A stretch of 24,008 nt of DNA from Planctomycetota bacterium (GCA_016793305.1 JAEUHU010000054.1:1-24008); one strand, 5' to 3'. Shown: positions 1 to 8,986, counted from the stretch's first letter. The notes: a model not told the origin generated them from the sequence alone. A program made the numbers and translations.

Positions 1-1
1 C

Positions 2-78
2 TGGCACGCCCGCCAGGGATCGAACCTGGGACCGCCGGTTTAGAAAACCGGTGCTCTATCCAACTGAGCTACGGGCGC
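2..78 (-). tRNA. tRNA-Arg (anticodon TCT)
   Basis: On the minus strand a full cloverleaf is readable. The 7-bp acceptor stem GCGCCCG/CGGGCGT ends in one G-U pair. The D arm contains AGTTGGATA, and the anticodon stem CCGGT/ACCGG encloses loop TTTCTAA. The T arm CCAGG-TTCGATC-CCTGG is intact. The loop places anticodon TCT at positions 34-36, which reads AGA. The CCA end is encoded at positions 4-2, so the 3' end is complete. No intron or degenerate stem is seen. Confidence 0.96.
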
Positions 79-89
79 AGACGGCCAGC

Positions 90-95
90 ACGATA
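90..95 (-). promoter_or_regulatory. Possible -10 box of tRNA-Arg
   Basis: Minus-strand TATCGT within GCTATCGT lies about 12 bases before the tRNA 5' end, at a workable distance for a short tRNA leader. The same GCTAnnnT pattern precedes tRNA-Ser and the DUF151 gene. No convincing -35 box is visible, so this is tentative. Confidence 0.3.
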
Positions 96-190
96 GCGAC
101 CTCCCGCGCATCCGCCACGCCGGCCTGCGCCCCCGCCCCAACACCCGCCCCCAGCACCCTCGGCACCGCCCCCCGCCCACCGCGAGTCCC

Positions 191-1177
191 TCACAACAGG
201 AACTCGGCCGGATCCGGTTCGCCGTCGAGGAACCGCAGCTCGATGCGCAGCACGTGCCGCGGCACCGGACACGCCGACAACCGCGCGTCGTCCTTCTCGG
301 TCAGCAGCAGCAGCGCCCCGGCACTTCGCGCCGCGGCGTCGGCAGCGGCGAGTTCGGCCTCGGTGAAGCGATGGTGGTCGCGATGGCGGAACTCGCCCAC
401 CACCTGCGCGCCCAGCGCCTCGACCGTGGCGCGAAAGCTCTGCGGCCGCGCGATCGCCGACAGCAGCACCACCGGCCGCGCGTGCAGCGCGTCCAGCGGC
501 AACACCTCGCCGCTCGGCATCGCCACCAGCGACGCCGGCGCGTGCTCGGTCGCGTGGATCGGCAGGTCCTTGCCGGCGAGCTGGCGGATCCGTTCGACCC
601 GCGCGCGCAGGCCTTCCGGCGCCAGGCCCTGCGCCCGCGTCAGCAGCACCACGTCGGCGCGCCCGAGCCCCGAACGGAACTCGCGCAGATCGCCGGCCGG
701 CAGGCAGTGCCCGTTGCCGAACGGCAGGCGCGCGTCGAGGCAGACCACGTCGCGGTCGCGGTGCAGCCGGCGATGCTGCAGCCCGTCGTCGAGCACGATG
801 TAGTCGGCCCCGTCCTGCACGAGGCGCTGGCCCGCCGCGACGCGGTCGGGATCCTGCTGCTGCACCAGGAACGGCAGCCGCCGCTGCAGCATCTCGCCTT
901 CGTCGTTGCGCAGCGCCCCGGGCGCTCGCCCGTAGCCGCGCGCCAGCACGCCGGGCCGCCGGCCACGCGCGTGTGCCAGCGTGCACAGCCACGCCGTGGT
1001 CGGCGTCTTGCCCGTGCCGCCGACCGTCAGGTTGCCGATCGACACCACCGGCACCGGCAGCTTGTGAACCGCGCGCAGCTTCGCGTCGAACGTCCAGTTG
1101 CGCACGGCCGCGACGGCCCCGTAGAGCAGCCCGAGCGGCCACAGCGCCGTGCGCAGCGGATGGCTGCCGTCGGCCAT
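191..1177 (-). CDS. lpxK: Tetraacyldisaccharide 4'-kinase LpxK
   Basis: This inner-membrane-associated kinase phosphorylates the 4' position of the lipid A disaccharide precursor, the sixth step of the Raetz pathway. The 328-residue product has the usual family length. A hydrophobic stretch near residues 11-25 fits the membrane-associated N-terminus. The P-loop GNLTVGGTGKTP is at residues 48-59, a GYGR element follows at about 81-84, the Walker B-like DDGLQH is at 130-135, and a late FRHRDHHRF motif matches the family's FxDHH. The ATG (1177-1175) shares one base with the TGA of fabD, so the two are probably translationally coupled. Its presence implies a lipid A-containing outer membrane. Downstream is only 112 bases of G+C-rich spacer before tRNA-Arg. 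Confidence 0.95.
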   Translation of the reverse strand: MADGSHPLRTALWPLGLLYGAVAAVRNWTFDAKLRAVHKLPVPVVSIGNLTVGGTGKTPTTAWLCTLAHARGRRPGVLARGYGRAPGALRNDEGEMLQRRLPFLVQQQDPDRVAAGQRLVQDGADYIVLDDGLQHRRLHRDRDVVCLDARLPFGNGHCLPAGDLREFRSGLGRADVVLLTRAQGLAPEGLRARVERIRQLAGKDLPIHATEHAPASLVAMPSGEVLPLDALHARPVVLLSAIARPQSFRATVEALGAQVVGEFRHRDHHRFTEAELAAADAAARSAGALLLLTEKDDARLSACPVPRHVLRIELRFLDGEPDPAEFLL

Positions 1178-2106
1178 CACTTCGCGGCGAGGGCGGCGAT
1201 CTCGTCGACGGTGGTCGCCGCCGTGGTCTCGACGCCTTCGACGCCCTTGGCCAACGCGATGCGCTTCACCATGTTGACGAGCGTCGGCTTCGGCCCGCAC
1301 TCGACGAAGTGGCGCACGCCGGCCGCGAACATGCCCTCGATGGTCTGCTGCCACAGCACCGAGCCGGCGAACTGCCGCTTCAGCGCATCGCGCGCCGCGA
1401 CCGCAGTCGTCACCGGCTTCGCGTCGACGTTGCACCACACCGGGAAGGCCGGATCGCGCATCGCGACGCCGTCGAGCACCTTGCCGAACGCCGCCGACGC
1501 GTCGCGCAGCAGCGAGCAGTGGAACGGCACGCTGACGTTCAGCTTCATCGCCTTCTTCGGCGGCGCCAGCGCCACCATCTGGTCCATCGCCGCGATGGCA
1601 CCCGAGACCACGATCTGCTCCGGCTCGTTGACGTTGGCGATCTCGCAGACGCCCGCCGTGACCTTGGCGACCAGCGCCTTCACCTCGTCGAGCCCCATCT
1701 TGCGCATCACCACCATGCCGCCGACGCCGACCGGCACGGCGCTCTGCATGCGCTGGCCGCGTTCGCGCACGAGGCGCACCGCGTCGGCGAACGCGAGCGT
1801 GCCGGCGGCGACATGCGCCGAGTACTCGCCGAGGCTGTGGCCGGCGGCGAGCTGCGGCGTGATGCCGAGCGAACGGAACGCCGCGATCGCCACCGTCAGC
1901 GTCGCCGGCTGCGTGTTCTCGGTCAGCCCGAGCTGGTCCTCGGGGCCGGCGAAGCACAGCGAGGAGAGGGACGTGCCGAGCGCCTGGTCGGCTTCGGCGA
2001 TGGTGGCCTTGGCGGCCGGGAACCGTTCGGCGAGCTCCTTGCCCATGCCGACGAACTGCGAACCCTGGCCGGTGAAGAGGAATGCGCGCTGCATGCCCGA
2101 CAGCAT
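1177..2106 (-). CDS. fabD: Malonyl-CoA:ACP transacylase FabD
   Basis: FabD moves malonyl groups from CoA to acyl carrier protein, supplying extender units for fatty acid synthesis in the cytoplasm. Counted from the internal ATG at 2094, the product is 305 residues, the standard length. It shows GQGSQ at 9-13, the nucleophile elbow GHSLGE with Ser87, the carboxylate-binding Arg112 in RERGQRMQ, the family-typical NVNEPEQIVVSG stretch, and catalytic His192 in VPFHCS. The ATG at 2106 adds four residues (MLSG). Neither start has a clear Shine-Dalgarno site, and the 2094 start fits homologues better. The stop overlaps the lpxK start, so fatty acid and lipid A genes are coupled. No other fab genes are beside it. 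Confidence 0.95.
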   Translation of the reverse strand: MLSGMQRAFLFTGQGSQFVGMGKELAERFPAAKATIAEADQALGTSLSSLCFAGPEDQLGLTENTQPATLTVAIAAFRSLGITPQLAAGHSLGEYSAHVAAGTLAFADAVRLVRERGQRMQSAVPVGVGGMVVMRKMGLDEVKALVAKVTAGVCEIANVNEPEQIVVSGAIAAMDQMVALAPPKKAMKLNVSVPFHCSLLRDASAAFGKVLDGVAMRDPAFPVWCNVDAKPVTTAVAARDALKRQFAGSVLWQQTIEGMFAAGVRHFVECGPKPTLVNMVKRIALAKGVEGVETTAATTVDEIAALAAK

Positions 2107-2175
2107 TCCAGGTGCGCCGGTGGAGGCGCAAGCAGCCGGGGCGGAATCACACAGCGGCCGCCGGTTCGGCCAGGC

Positions 2176-3156
2176 TCACTTCTTCTTGCGCGAACGCGAA
2201 CCGGTCGGTTCGGCGTTCTGCTCGGTCGCCTCGGTAGCCTCGGCCGGAGCCTCGGCATCGGGCTGCCCCTTGCCGGTCTTGCCGCGGCCCTTCGGCTTGG
2301 CCCCTTCCTTCTCGCCCGCCTTCTCGGCGGCCTTCTTGTCGCCCTCGGCCGGGTCGATGCCGAAGTGCTTGCAGGCCTTCTCCCACTCCGCGTACTGGTC
2401 GACGAACTTCTGCTCGGACTCGCTCGGCTTGCTGCCGATCACCACGAACCGCCGCGCGATCTCGTCGCGCTTCTGCTTGCCCCAGCCGCCCGCCGGCGGA
2501 TAGGCCTGCAGCAACGCGAACCACTGGCGCTGCTGCTCCTGCTCCTTGCTCTCCTTGGTCGGCGCCGCTTCCTTGCCCGCAGCCCCCTTCGGCTGGGTCG
2601 CGCCCGCGGCCGGCGTCGCCGCCGGGTCCTGGGCCGCATCGACGGGCGCCGTCTCCTGGCCCGGTGCCGCTGGCGGCACGGTCCCGGCCGCAGCCTTCGC
2701 CGCCTGGTCGGCCGCGCGCTCGGCGGCGCGGCGCTCGTTCATCTGCATCTCGTTCTCGATCTCGGTGAGCTGCTTCTGGCTCAGCCGCTGCAGGATCTCG
2801 TACTCGGCGAAGTCGGCGAACGGCACGAACACGTAGTTGCGCGCGCCGGACGAGTACCAGAGGCGAACGCCGGCACCACGTTCCTTGGCCTGCGCCTCGA
2901 CGAAGCGCAGCCCGTCGACGCGTTCGACCATGCGGCCGTCCTTGACGACGCCGAGCAGCTTGTTGCCGTTCTTGAGCCGCACCGCGACGCGCACGTGGCT
3001 CTGCACCGGCCGCCCGCCGTCGATCGTGTCGCGCATCTCCTGGGCGCGCTGTTCGACCCGCGCGTCGTCGGGCCGCGGTGGCTCCTGCGGTGCGGGAGTC
3101 TGTGCGACCAGGGGAACACACAGGACGAAGGCAGCGACCGTACGGACCGGATTCAT
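2176..3156 (-). CDS. Secreted hypothetical protein with charged tail
   Basis: I do not recognise a characterised family. The 326-residue product starts with a signal-like segment (MNPVRT, then a hydrophobic stretch to about residue 19). Residues 54-125 look beta-rich: LKNGNKLLGVVKDG at 61-74, then a GVRLWYSSGARNYVFVPF stretch at 96-113. This recalls a small beta-barrel (Sm-like) pattern, but that is only an impression. A charged helix follows (about 125-155), then an Ala/Pro/Gln linker (about 155-208), a second compact region rich in Trp, Tyr and Phe (209-266) and a Lys/Ala/Gly-rich tail ending KKK. The start is uncertain by position only; an ATAGAC element lies six bases before the ATG, so the message may be leaderless. 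It lies 69 bases upstream of fabD on the same strand and may be co-transcribed. Confidence 0.75.
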   Translation of the reverse strand: MNPVRTVAAFVLCVPLVAQTPAPQEPPRPDDARVEQRAQEMRDTIDGGRPVQSHVRVAVRLKNGNKLLGVVKDGRMVERVDGLRFVEAQAKERGAGVRLWYSSGARNYVFVPFADFAEYEILQRLSQKQLTEIENEMQMNERRAAERAADQAAKAAAGTVPPAAPGQETAPVDAAQDPAATPAAGATQPKGAAGKEAAPTKESKEQEQQRQWFALLQAYPPAGGWGKQKRDEIARRFVVIGSKPSESEQKFVDQYAEWEKACKHFGIDPAEGDKKAAEKAGEKEGAKPKGRGKTGKGQPDAEAPAEATEATEQNAEPTGSRSRKKK

Positions 3157-3290
3157 GGCCCGGTCTATCGGCAGACCCGGGCCGTGGACTTGCCGTCGGT
3201 CCCGTTCCGGGACCCCCGATCAGGAAGTCCCCCCGGGCTGCCGATACGGAACGGATGCGCCGGAGGCTGCCCGTCGCCACGGAGACAACC

Positions 3291-4514
3291 ATGGACCCTA
3301 TCCGAACGAATCTTCCCGCCGACCGCGCCGGCGAACGGGGCATCGCCCTGGTGATGGCGATCATGCTGACGACGATCGTCGTCGGCATCACCGTCACCGG
3401 CTCGCTGCTGCTGCAGGCCCACCGGCAGAAGACCCAGCTCAGCTTCGTCACCCGCGGCCAGGCGGTGCAGTTCAGCCGGTCCGGCCTGATCGAGGCGCTC
3501 GGCTGGCTGCGCAAGCAGACCGCCCAGCCGGTGGCCACCTTCGCGCCGCAGCTCGACACCTCGGTGACGCCGCCGGTGCTCGACACGATCGACGAGGACG
3601 TGGGCATCGCCCGCGAGTTCGAGATCACCAACTCGATCTGGGGCCGCTACGAAGTCTGGAAGCCGTGGGACACCGATCCGGTGGCCGAACGATTGGCCTG
3701 GCGCCAGCAGTTCCAGTGCGAGGACGTCTCGGCGATGCGCGGCGACCTGAGCCCCGGCTCGATCTGGAAGCTGCGCAGCGTCGGCTATGTCTACCGGCGC
3801 GTCGATCCGAACGTGCCGTTCAACCAGGCACCGAACCGGGTGCTCGGCCAGGACCTGACCGAGGTCGAAGTGCGGCGCCTCGCGCTGCAGCCGCCGGGCC
3901 AGGCGGCGCTGTGTGCCCGCACCGGCAGCGGTGTGCAGGTGCTGACCCGCGGCAAGGTCGTCGGCGGCTCGCTCGGGGCGGGCATCTACTACCGTCAGGG
4001 CACCGGCTCCGTGACGATCAGCGGCACCGGTTCCTCGGTCTCCGGCGCACCCGCGCAGTCGGCTGCGACCACCTACGAGGACTCGTTCACGGCGGTGTTC
4101 GGCGTGTCCCAGACCGAGCTGGCTGCCATGGCCGACTACTACGTCAACTCCGCGGCCGACTTCCCGAGCCCGGTGCCGATGGACACCGTGGTGATGAGCA
4201 CGGTCGCTGTGGATTTCGACTCCGCCAAGCCGCTGAAGGGCACCGGCGTGGTCGCGGTGGTCGGCAACGTGACCGTCGGCCAGGGCAGCTACTCGGCGTT
4301 CTCGGGCCTGCTCTACGTGCAGGGCAACCTGGTCGTGCGCGAACCGTGCGAGATCCAGGGAGCCGTGGTGGTGACCGGCACGGTGCGGGTCGAAGGGTCG
4401 TCCGACTTCGTGACCCTGACCTACGACGACTCGATCCTCGCCCACCTGCGCCAGGAGATCGGCACCTACCGGCTGTCCGGCGCCGTCCAGCGGCCGATGG
4501 CCCAGGACCGCTGA
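3291..4514 (+). CDS. PilX-like pilus assembly protein
   Basis: The 407-residue product has a short basic leader (to about residue 17), then RGIALVMAIMLTTIVV, a single hydrophobic helix of the kind found at the N-terminus of PilX-type minor pilin/pilus assembly proteins. The expected Glu at position 5 of mature pilins is absent, as is common for this group. The C-terminal half has repeated beta-rich phrases (GVVAVVGNVTVGQG, GLLYVQGNLVV, GAVVVTGTVRV) ending in YDDSIL and IGTYR, typical of PilX C-terminal regions. It probably sits in the inner membrane or a pilus-like structure. The ATG has GGAG six bases upstream, a rare clear ribosome site here. It is transcribed divergently from the secreted protein gene and is not beside other pilin genes, so its machinery must be elsewhere. 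Confidence 0.7.
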   Translation: MDPIRTNLPADRAGERGIALVMAIMLTTIVVGITVTGSLLLQAHRQKTQLSFVTRGQAVQFSRSGLIEALGWLRKQTAQPVATFAPQLDTSVTPPVLDTIDEDVGIAREFEITNSIWGRYEVWKPWDTDPVAERLAWRQQFQCEDVSAMRGDLSPGSIWKLRSVGYVYRRVDPNVPFNQAPNRVLGQDLTEVEVRRLALQPPGQAALCARTGSGVQVLTRGKVVGGSLGAGIYYRQGTGSVTISGTGSSVSGAPAQSAATTYEDSFTAVFGVSQTELAAMADYYVNSAADFPSPVPMDTVVMSTVAVDFDSAKPLKGTGVVAVVGNVTVGQGSYSAFSGLLYVQGNLVVREPCEIQGAVVVTGTVRVEGSSDFVTLTYDDSILAHLRQEIGTYRLSGAVQRPMAQDR

Positions 4515-4699
4515 CCCGGGCGGGGCGGCCGGCCCCCGGCCAGAGCCGCCTACCGGCAGTTCCTGGCGCCCCCCCGGCCCAGAAGGCGGAAAATCCGCGT
4601 GCGGCGGCGGGCGTCGGCCCCTTCTGCGGGCGAGATGCGTGCTCCGCCCCTGCTACGGACTTTGCCCCACCGCTTCGTCGCGCGGCTCCGGGCAGCGGC

Positions 4700-4727
4700 T
4701 TGCCGCCACACGCGGGTGGGGCAGAAT
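4700..4727 (+). promoter_or_regulatory. Candidate sigma-70-type promoter for the sigma/kinase operon
   Basis: TTGCCG (4700-4705) and CAGAAT (4722-4727) are separated by 16 bases, a good vegetative-type spacing. Initiation near 4734 would leave a leader of about 20 bases before a TTG start at 4755. It is the best two-box promoter I can find in the window and lies directly before the first conserved codons of the sigma factor. Confidence 0.45.
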
Positions 4728-4754
4728 CCACGGAACCTCGCCACCGTTCCGGCC

Positions 4755-5351
4755 TTGGACGACAACACCCGCAGCCTGCTGAGCCGTGCCCTCGAACAGG
4801 ATCAGGCTGCCATCGAGGCGCTGTTCCAGCGCTACCGCGACCGCCTGCGCGCGGCCCTGCGCAAACTGATCGGGCCGAAGTATCGCCTGCTGCTGGCCGA
4901 CAGCGAGGACGCGACCCAGGATGCGATCCTGTCGGCACTGCGGCGGCTGCACCAATTCGAGTACCGCGGCGACGGCTCGTTCCTCGCCTGGCTGCTGAAA
5001 GGCGCCGAATTCGAGATCGTGCGGCGCATCCGGGCGGTCGAGACGCAGAAGCGCTCCGGGCACGGCGGACTCGTGCACCTCGACGAGGTCGGCGAACAGG
5101 CGTTGCCGGCCAAGGACGCGACCCCTTCGCAGGTCCACGACGAACACGAACTGGCCGAGCGCATCCGGCTGGCGCTGCAACAACTGCCGGATCGCGAGCG
5201 CGAGATCATCGTGCTGCGCCGTTACCTCGAGCTCGACACCGACGAGATCTGTGCCGAGATGGGCCTGCCGACCGAAGGGGCGGTGCGAGCCCTGCTGTCG
5301 CGCGCCCAGGCCCGTCTGTCGGGCCTGCTGTCGCGCGGGCAAGGGAGCTGA
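4755..5351 (+). CDS. ECF-like RNA polymerase sigma factor
   Basis: This is a two-domain sigma factor that would direct RNA polymerase to a dedicated promoter set. Counted from the TTG at 4755 it has 198 residues. Region 2 spans about 14-95 with EDATQDAILSALRR and GDGSFLAWLLKGA, matching the sigma 2.1-2.4 pattern. Region 4 spans about 134-192 with LPDREREIIVLRRY and a helix-turn-helix (DEICAEMGLPTEGAVRALLSRA). The frame is open upstream to an ATG at 4599, but those residues are Arg/Ala-rich and unlike the family, and a promoter-like element lies inside them, so I prefer the TTG. The stop is two bases before the kinase GTG, so the two genes form an operon. Sigma factors of this kind adjoining Ser/Thr kinases are typical of Planctomycetota, and the kinase is the likely regulator (inference). 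Confidence 0.88.
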   Translation: MDDNTRSLLSRALEQDQAAIEALFQRYRDRLRAALRKLIGPKYRLLLADSEDATQDAILSALRRLHQFEYRGDGSFLAWLLKGAEFEIVRRIRAVETQKRSGHGGLVHLDEVGEQALPAKDATPSQVHDEHELAERIRLALQQLPDREREIIVLRRYLELDTDEICAEMGLPTEGAVRALLSRAQARLSGLLSRGQGS

Positions 5352-5353
5352 TC

Positions 5354-8300
5354 GTGGAGCCGCTGCACGAGGGAGCGGGCGCCCCGCCGGCCGCCGAAGC
5401 GAGCGAGCGCACCACCGTGCAGAACGCGGTGGAGCAGTTCATCGAGCGCCACGGACTCGGCGAAGCCGAGGACCCGGTGACGTTCGTGAAGCACTTCCCG
5501 GCCGAGCTCGCACCGCAGATCCTGGCCCAGATCCAGCAGTTCCTCGCCTTCGACGGACTGCTCGGGCACCAGGAGTGGCAGGCCGATCTGCCGAAGCAGA
5601 CGTCGACCACCGACGGCCACCGGCGCGTGTTCGGCGACTTCGTGATCCAGGAGGAACTCGGCCGCGGCGGCATGGGCATCGTCTACCTCGCCCACCAGCG
5701 GTCGCTGAACCGCCGCGTCGCGCTGAAGGTGATGGCGAGCGGCCTGATGCTCAGCAAGCGCCACGTCGAGCGCTTTCGCCGCGAAGCGGCCGCCGCCGCC
5801 CGGCTGCGCCATCCGGCGATCGTGCCGGTGCACTCGCTGAGCGAGATCGACGGCACGTTCGCGCTGGCGATGGACTACGTCGCCGGCCGCAACCTGGCCG
5901 ACATCCTCGACGACCTGCGCCTGCAGAACGGCGGCGCTGGCCACGCCGTCGAGGGCACGCTCGGCCTCGCCCCCGAGAAGGGCTACGTCGCCGAATGCGC
6001 GATGTTCGCCGCCGAGCTCGCCTCGGCCCTCGCCGCCGCCCACCAGGCGGGCGTCGTGCACCGCGACCTGAAGCCCCGCAACCTGATGCTCGACGACCGG
6101 CGCCAGGTGCGCCTGCTCGACTTCGGGCTCGCCAAGTCGCTCGGTGAGGGCAGCATCTCGATGTCCGGCGAGATCACCGGCACCGCGCACTACCTGAGCC
6201 CCGAACAGACGCTCGCCAAACGCGTCGAGGTCGACCACCGCGCCGACATCTGGGCGCTCGGCGTGATCCTCTACGAGCTGCTGACATTGCGCCGGCCGTT
6301 CGACGGCAAGAACCTGCAACAGATCGTCTACGAGATCTGCTTCAAGGAACCGCCGCCGATCGGCCGCAGCAACCCGAAGGTGCCGCGCGACCTGGTGACC
6401 ATCTGCAGCAAGGCGCTCGAGAAGGACCCGCAGAACCGCTACGCGACCGCCGCCGAGTTCGAAGCCGACCTGCAGCGCTTCCTGCGCTGGGAGCCGATCC
6501 ACGCCCAGCCGGCCGGGCCGATGACGCGGCTCGCCAAGTGGACGCGCCGGCACCGCACCGAGACCGCCATCGCCGCGGTCCTGTCGTTCGGTGGGCTGCT
6601 GCTGCTCGGGCTCGGCTGGCAGCGCGGCCGCGAGGCCGACGCCCTGCTGCAGCGGGCCGAACAGGTCGCCGAACAGGGCCGTTTCGACGAAGCGAGCGCG
6701 CTCGCCGAACAGGCGCTCGGGCTGCGCAACGACGCGGCCACGCGCGAACGGCTGCGTCGGTACGGCGAAGCCGGGCGGGCCCTCGAGGCGGAGACCGCCT
6801 GGCAGGTCAGCCGCAGCCGCGAACTGATCGAACACGACCGCGAACTGGCGATCCTGGTGGCGCTCGGCGCGGACGGTCGCCACAGCACCGCGGGCACCCG
6901 TTCGGCGGTGCTGGCGGCGCTGGGCAGCGGCCAGGTCGTGCGTTCGCTGCGCAGCACCGACGACGCACCCTGCGCCGACGGGCTGCGCACGCTGCGCTGC
7001 AGCCCAGACGGCCGGACGGTCGTCGTCGCCGGCTACGACGATGGCGCGCTGCGCACGTTCGACGTGCCAACCGGCCAGCTGCGCCACGTGCTGCGCGGCC
7101 ACCGCCCGAAGGCGCCGGTCGTGGCGCTCGCCTTCGCCGGCCCGACCCTGTGGTCGGCCGGCACCGACAAGACGCTGCGGAGCTTCCGGATCGACGACGG
7201 CGCACCGCTGGCGACCGTCGAGCTGCCGGGTGCGGCGGCGCACCTGAGCCTCGACCGCAGCGGCCACCGCGCGCTGGTCGTCACCGTCGCGTCGGAACGG
7301 GGCCCCTACCACGAGCAGGTGTTCGACCTCGAGCAGAAGCTCGCGATCGGACCAGCGATCGAGCACCAACAGGTCGTGGTCGCGGTCGCGCTGAGCCCCG
7401 ACGGACGCTTCGTCGCCAGTTGCCGGGGGCCGCTCGCCTCGCTGCAGCTGCGCGCCGTCGACGACGGTCGCACGATCGCGTTGCCTGCCCCGTCGGAACC
7501 GCGCGACCGGGTTCGCGCGCTGGCGTTCGCGCCGGACAGCAGCCTGCTGGCGATCGCGGTCGACCAGCAGGTGCTGCTGCACCACACGGGCGACGGGCGC
7601 TTGCTCGGCAGGGTGTCGCACAGCCGCGAGGTCACCGCCCTCGCCTTCGATGACGCCGGCGAACGGTTGCTCACCGGCAGCCGCGACGCGACCGCACGGG
7701 TATGGAGCCTCGTCTCCCACGACGGAACGCTGCAGCTGCGCGAAGACGCGACCCTGGTCGGACACGGCGGCCCGGTCGATCGGGTCGCGTTCGACACCAG
7801 CGGCCAGCTGGCGTTGACCGGCACCGGCAACCAGGCCGGGGTGCTGCGTGTGTTCGACGTCGCGCGTGGGCGCACCCAGACCGGCACCGCAGTGCAGCAA
7901 GTCGAGGTCGGCCCGTCGATCGAGGCCGCGGCGTTCACGCCGGATGCGCGCGCCGTGGTGGCGCTGGCCGGACGCAGCCGGGCGATGGTCTGGGACCTGA
8001 CCGGCAGCCACGGAGTGCTGACGTTGCGCCAGCCCGGGGAAGTGCCGGCCCTGCTGTTCGTCGGCGGCAGCGAACAGCTGGTCACCGCCGGCGACGACCG
8101 GCTGCTGCGCGCCTGGTCGTGCCGCGACGGGCGCCAGCTGTGGACCACCGAGCCGTTCGCGCGACCGCTGCAACGGCTCGCCGCCGACCCGCGCGGCGAA
8201 CGGCTCGCCTGCAGCACCACCGACGGCCAAGTCCAACTGGTCGCCAGCGCCGACGGCCGCCTGCTCGGGCCGGCCTTGCCGATCGGCGGCCCCGTGCAGG

Positions 8301-8980
8301 CCCTGCAGTTCGCGGACGAATCGGCCCTGCTGGTGGTCGCCACGGTCGACGGCCGCGGGGTCGTGCGCCGCTGCCCGCTCGACGGCGGAGCGATCGTCAC
8401 ACTCGCCAGCGCCGACCAGCCGTTCGCGGTCGGCGCCTTCGCCGCGAACGGCGCCCAGGTCGCGACCGCCGGCCGCAGCGGTGGCGAGGTGCAGATCCTC
8501 GACCTCACCGCGAGCCCCGGGGTCGGTGCCGTGCGAGCACGCTTCGCGTCGGGCCAGGCACGCATCGCCTCGCTGCAGTTCGCCCCGGACGGTGGCTCCC
8601 TGCTGGTCGCTTCGCGCGACGGCTCGGCGCGTCAGCATCGCCTCGACGGCAGCGTGCTGGCCACGTTCGACGCCGGCCATGCCCTGCAGGTGGCACGGTT
8701 CGGACCCGACGGTTCGCTGGTCGTCACCGGCGGCAAGGAGGCGCGCACCTTCGCGGCCGACGGTCGCGACGGCTTCTACTTCCGCTCGCATCGCGCCGCC
8801 GTGCTCGACCTCGCGGTGGCTCCGGACGGCCGCTTCGTCGCCTCGTGTGCCAGCGACGGCACCACCTGCTTGTGGCCGACGGATCCCGTGGCCGCCTGCC
8901 GACGTCTTTCCTTCCGCACCCCCACCGATGCCGAACGTCAGGCCTACGGGCTGCCGTCGGCCGCCTCGGCAGGCCACTGA
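5354..8980 (+). CDS. Transmembrane Ser/Thr protein kinase with WD40-like repeats
   Basis: The 1208-residue product starts at a GTG preceded by AGGGAG at six-base spacing. Residues 1-92 are a helical N-terminal extension. The Hanks-type kinase domain covers about 93-385: glycine loop LGRGGMGIVY near 101-110, catalytic Lys125, HRDLKPRN at 236-243, DFG at 256-258, then GTAHYLSPEQ and an HRADIWALGV motif, so it looks catalytically complete. A single transmembrane helix lies near 403-423. The remaining part, from about residue 520 to the end, is a WD40/beta-propeller-like array with phrases such as LRGHRP, VALAFA, LLTGSRDATARVWSL, VGHGGPVDRVAF and VASCASDGTTCLWP. The kinase would face the cytoplasm and the propeller the other side. 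It follows the sigma gene by two bases and probably controls or senses for it. Confidence 0.93.
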   Translation: MEPLHEGAGAPPAAEASERTTVQNAVEQFIERHGLGEAEDPVTFVKHFPAELAPQILAQIQQFLAFDGLLGHQEWQADLPKQTSTTDGHRRVFGDFVIQEELGRGGMGIVYLAHQRSLNRRVALKVMASGLMLSKRHVERFRREAAAAARLRHPAIVPVHSLSEIDGTFALAMDYVAGRNLADILDDLRLQNGGAGHAVEGTLGLAPEKGYVAECAMFAAELASALAAAHQAGVVHRDLKPRNLMLDDRRQVRLLDFGLAKSLGEGSISMSGEITGTAHYLSPEQTLAKRVEVDHRADIWALGVILYELLTLRRPFDGKNLQQIVYEICFKEPPPIGRSNPKVPRDLVTICSKALEKDPQNRYATAAEFEADLQRFLRWEPIHAQPAGPMTRLAKWTRRHRTETAIAAVLSFGGLLLLGLGWQRGREADALLQRAEQVAEQGRFDEASALAEQALGLRNDAATRERLRRYGEAGRALEAETAWQVSRSRELIEHDRELAILVALGADGRHSTAGTRSAVLAALGSGQVVRSLRSTDDAPCADGLRTLRCSPDGRTVVVAGYDDGALRTFDVPTGQLRHVLRGHRPKAPVVALAFAGPTLWSAGTDKTLRSFRIDDGAPLATVELPGAAAHLSLDRSGHRALVVTVASERGPYHEQVFDLEQKLAIGPAIEHQQVVVAVALSPDGRFVASCRGPLASLQLRAVDDGRTIALPAPSEPRDRVRALAFAPDSSLLAIAVDQQVLLHHTGDGRLLGRVSHSREVTALAFDDAGERLLTGSRDATARVWSLVSHDGTLQLREDATLVGHGGPVDRVAFDTSGQLALTGTGNQAGVLRVFDVARGRTQTGTAVQQVEVGPSIEAAAFTPDARAVVALAGRSRAMVWDLTGSHGVLTLRQPGEVPALLFVGGSEQLVTAGDDRLLRAWSCRDGRQLWTTEPFARPLQRLAADPRGERLACSTTDGQVQLVASADGRLLGPALPIGGPVQALQFADESALLVVATVDGRGVVRRCPLDGGAIVTLASADQPFAVGAFAANGAQVATAGRSGGEVQILDLTASPGVGAVRARFASGQARIASLQFAPDGGSLLVASRDGSARQHRLDGSVLATFDAGHALQVARFGPDGSLVVTGGKEARTFAADGRDGFYFRSHRAAVLDLAVAPDGRFVASCASDGTTCLWPTDPVAACRRLSFRTPTDAERQAYGLPSAASAGH

Positions 8981-8986
8981 TACATT
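8981..8986 (+). promoter_or_regulatory. Possible -10 box before the 633-residue secreted protein
   Basis: TACATT immediately follows the kinase TGA, 39 bases before the next ATG. No matching -35 box is seen. The gene could equally be read through from the kinase. Confidence 0.2.

Noticed and set aside
191..2131. Single 646-residue protein covering fabD and lpxK
   Set aside because: Only the last 328 residues match LpxK; the first half is an out-of-frame reading of fabD, which is coded in its own frame.
2837..5353. Very long upstream in-frame extension of the kinase gene
   Set aside because: The translated extension is Arg/Pro/Ala-rich, crosses the pilus and sigma genes in another frame, and a GTG with AGGGAG at 5354 explains the kinase start.
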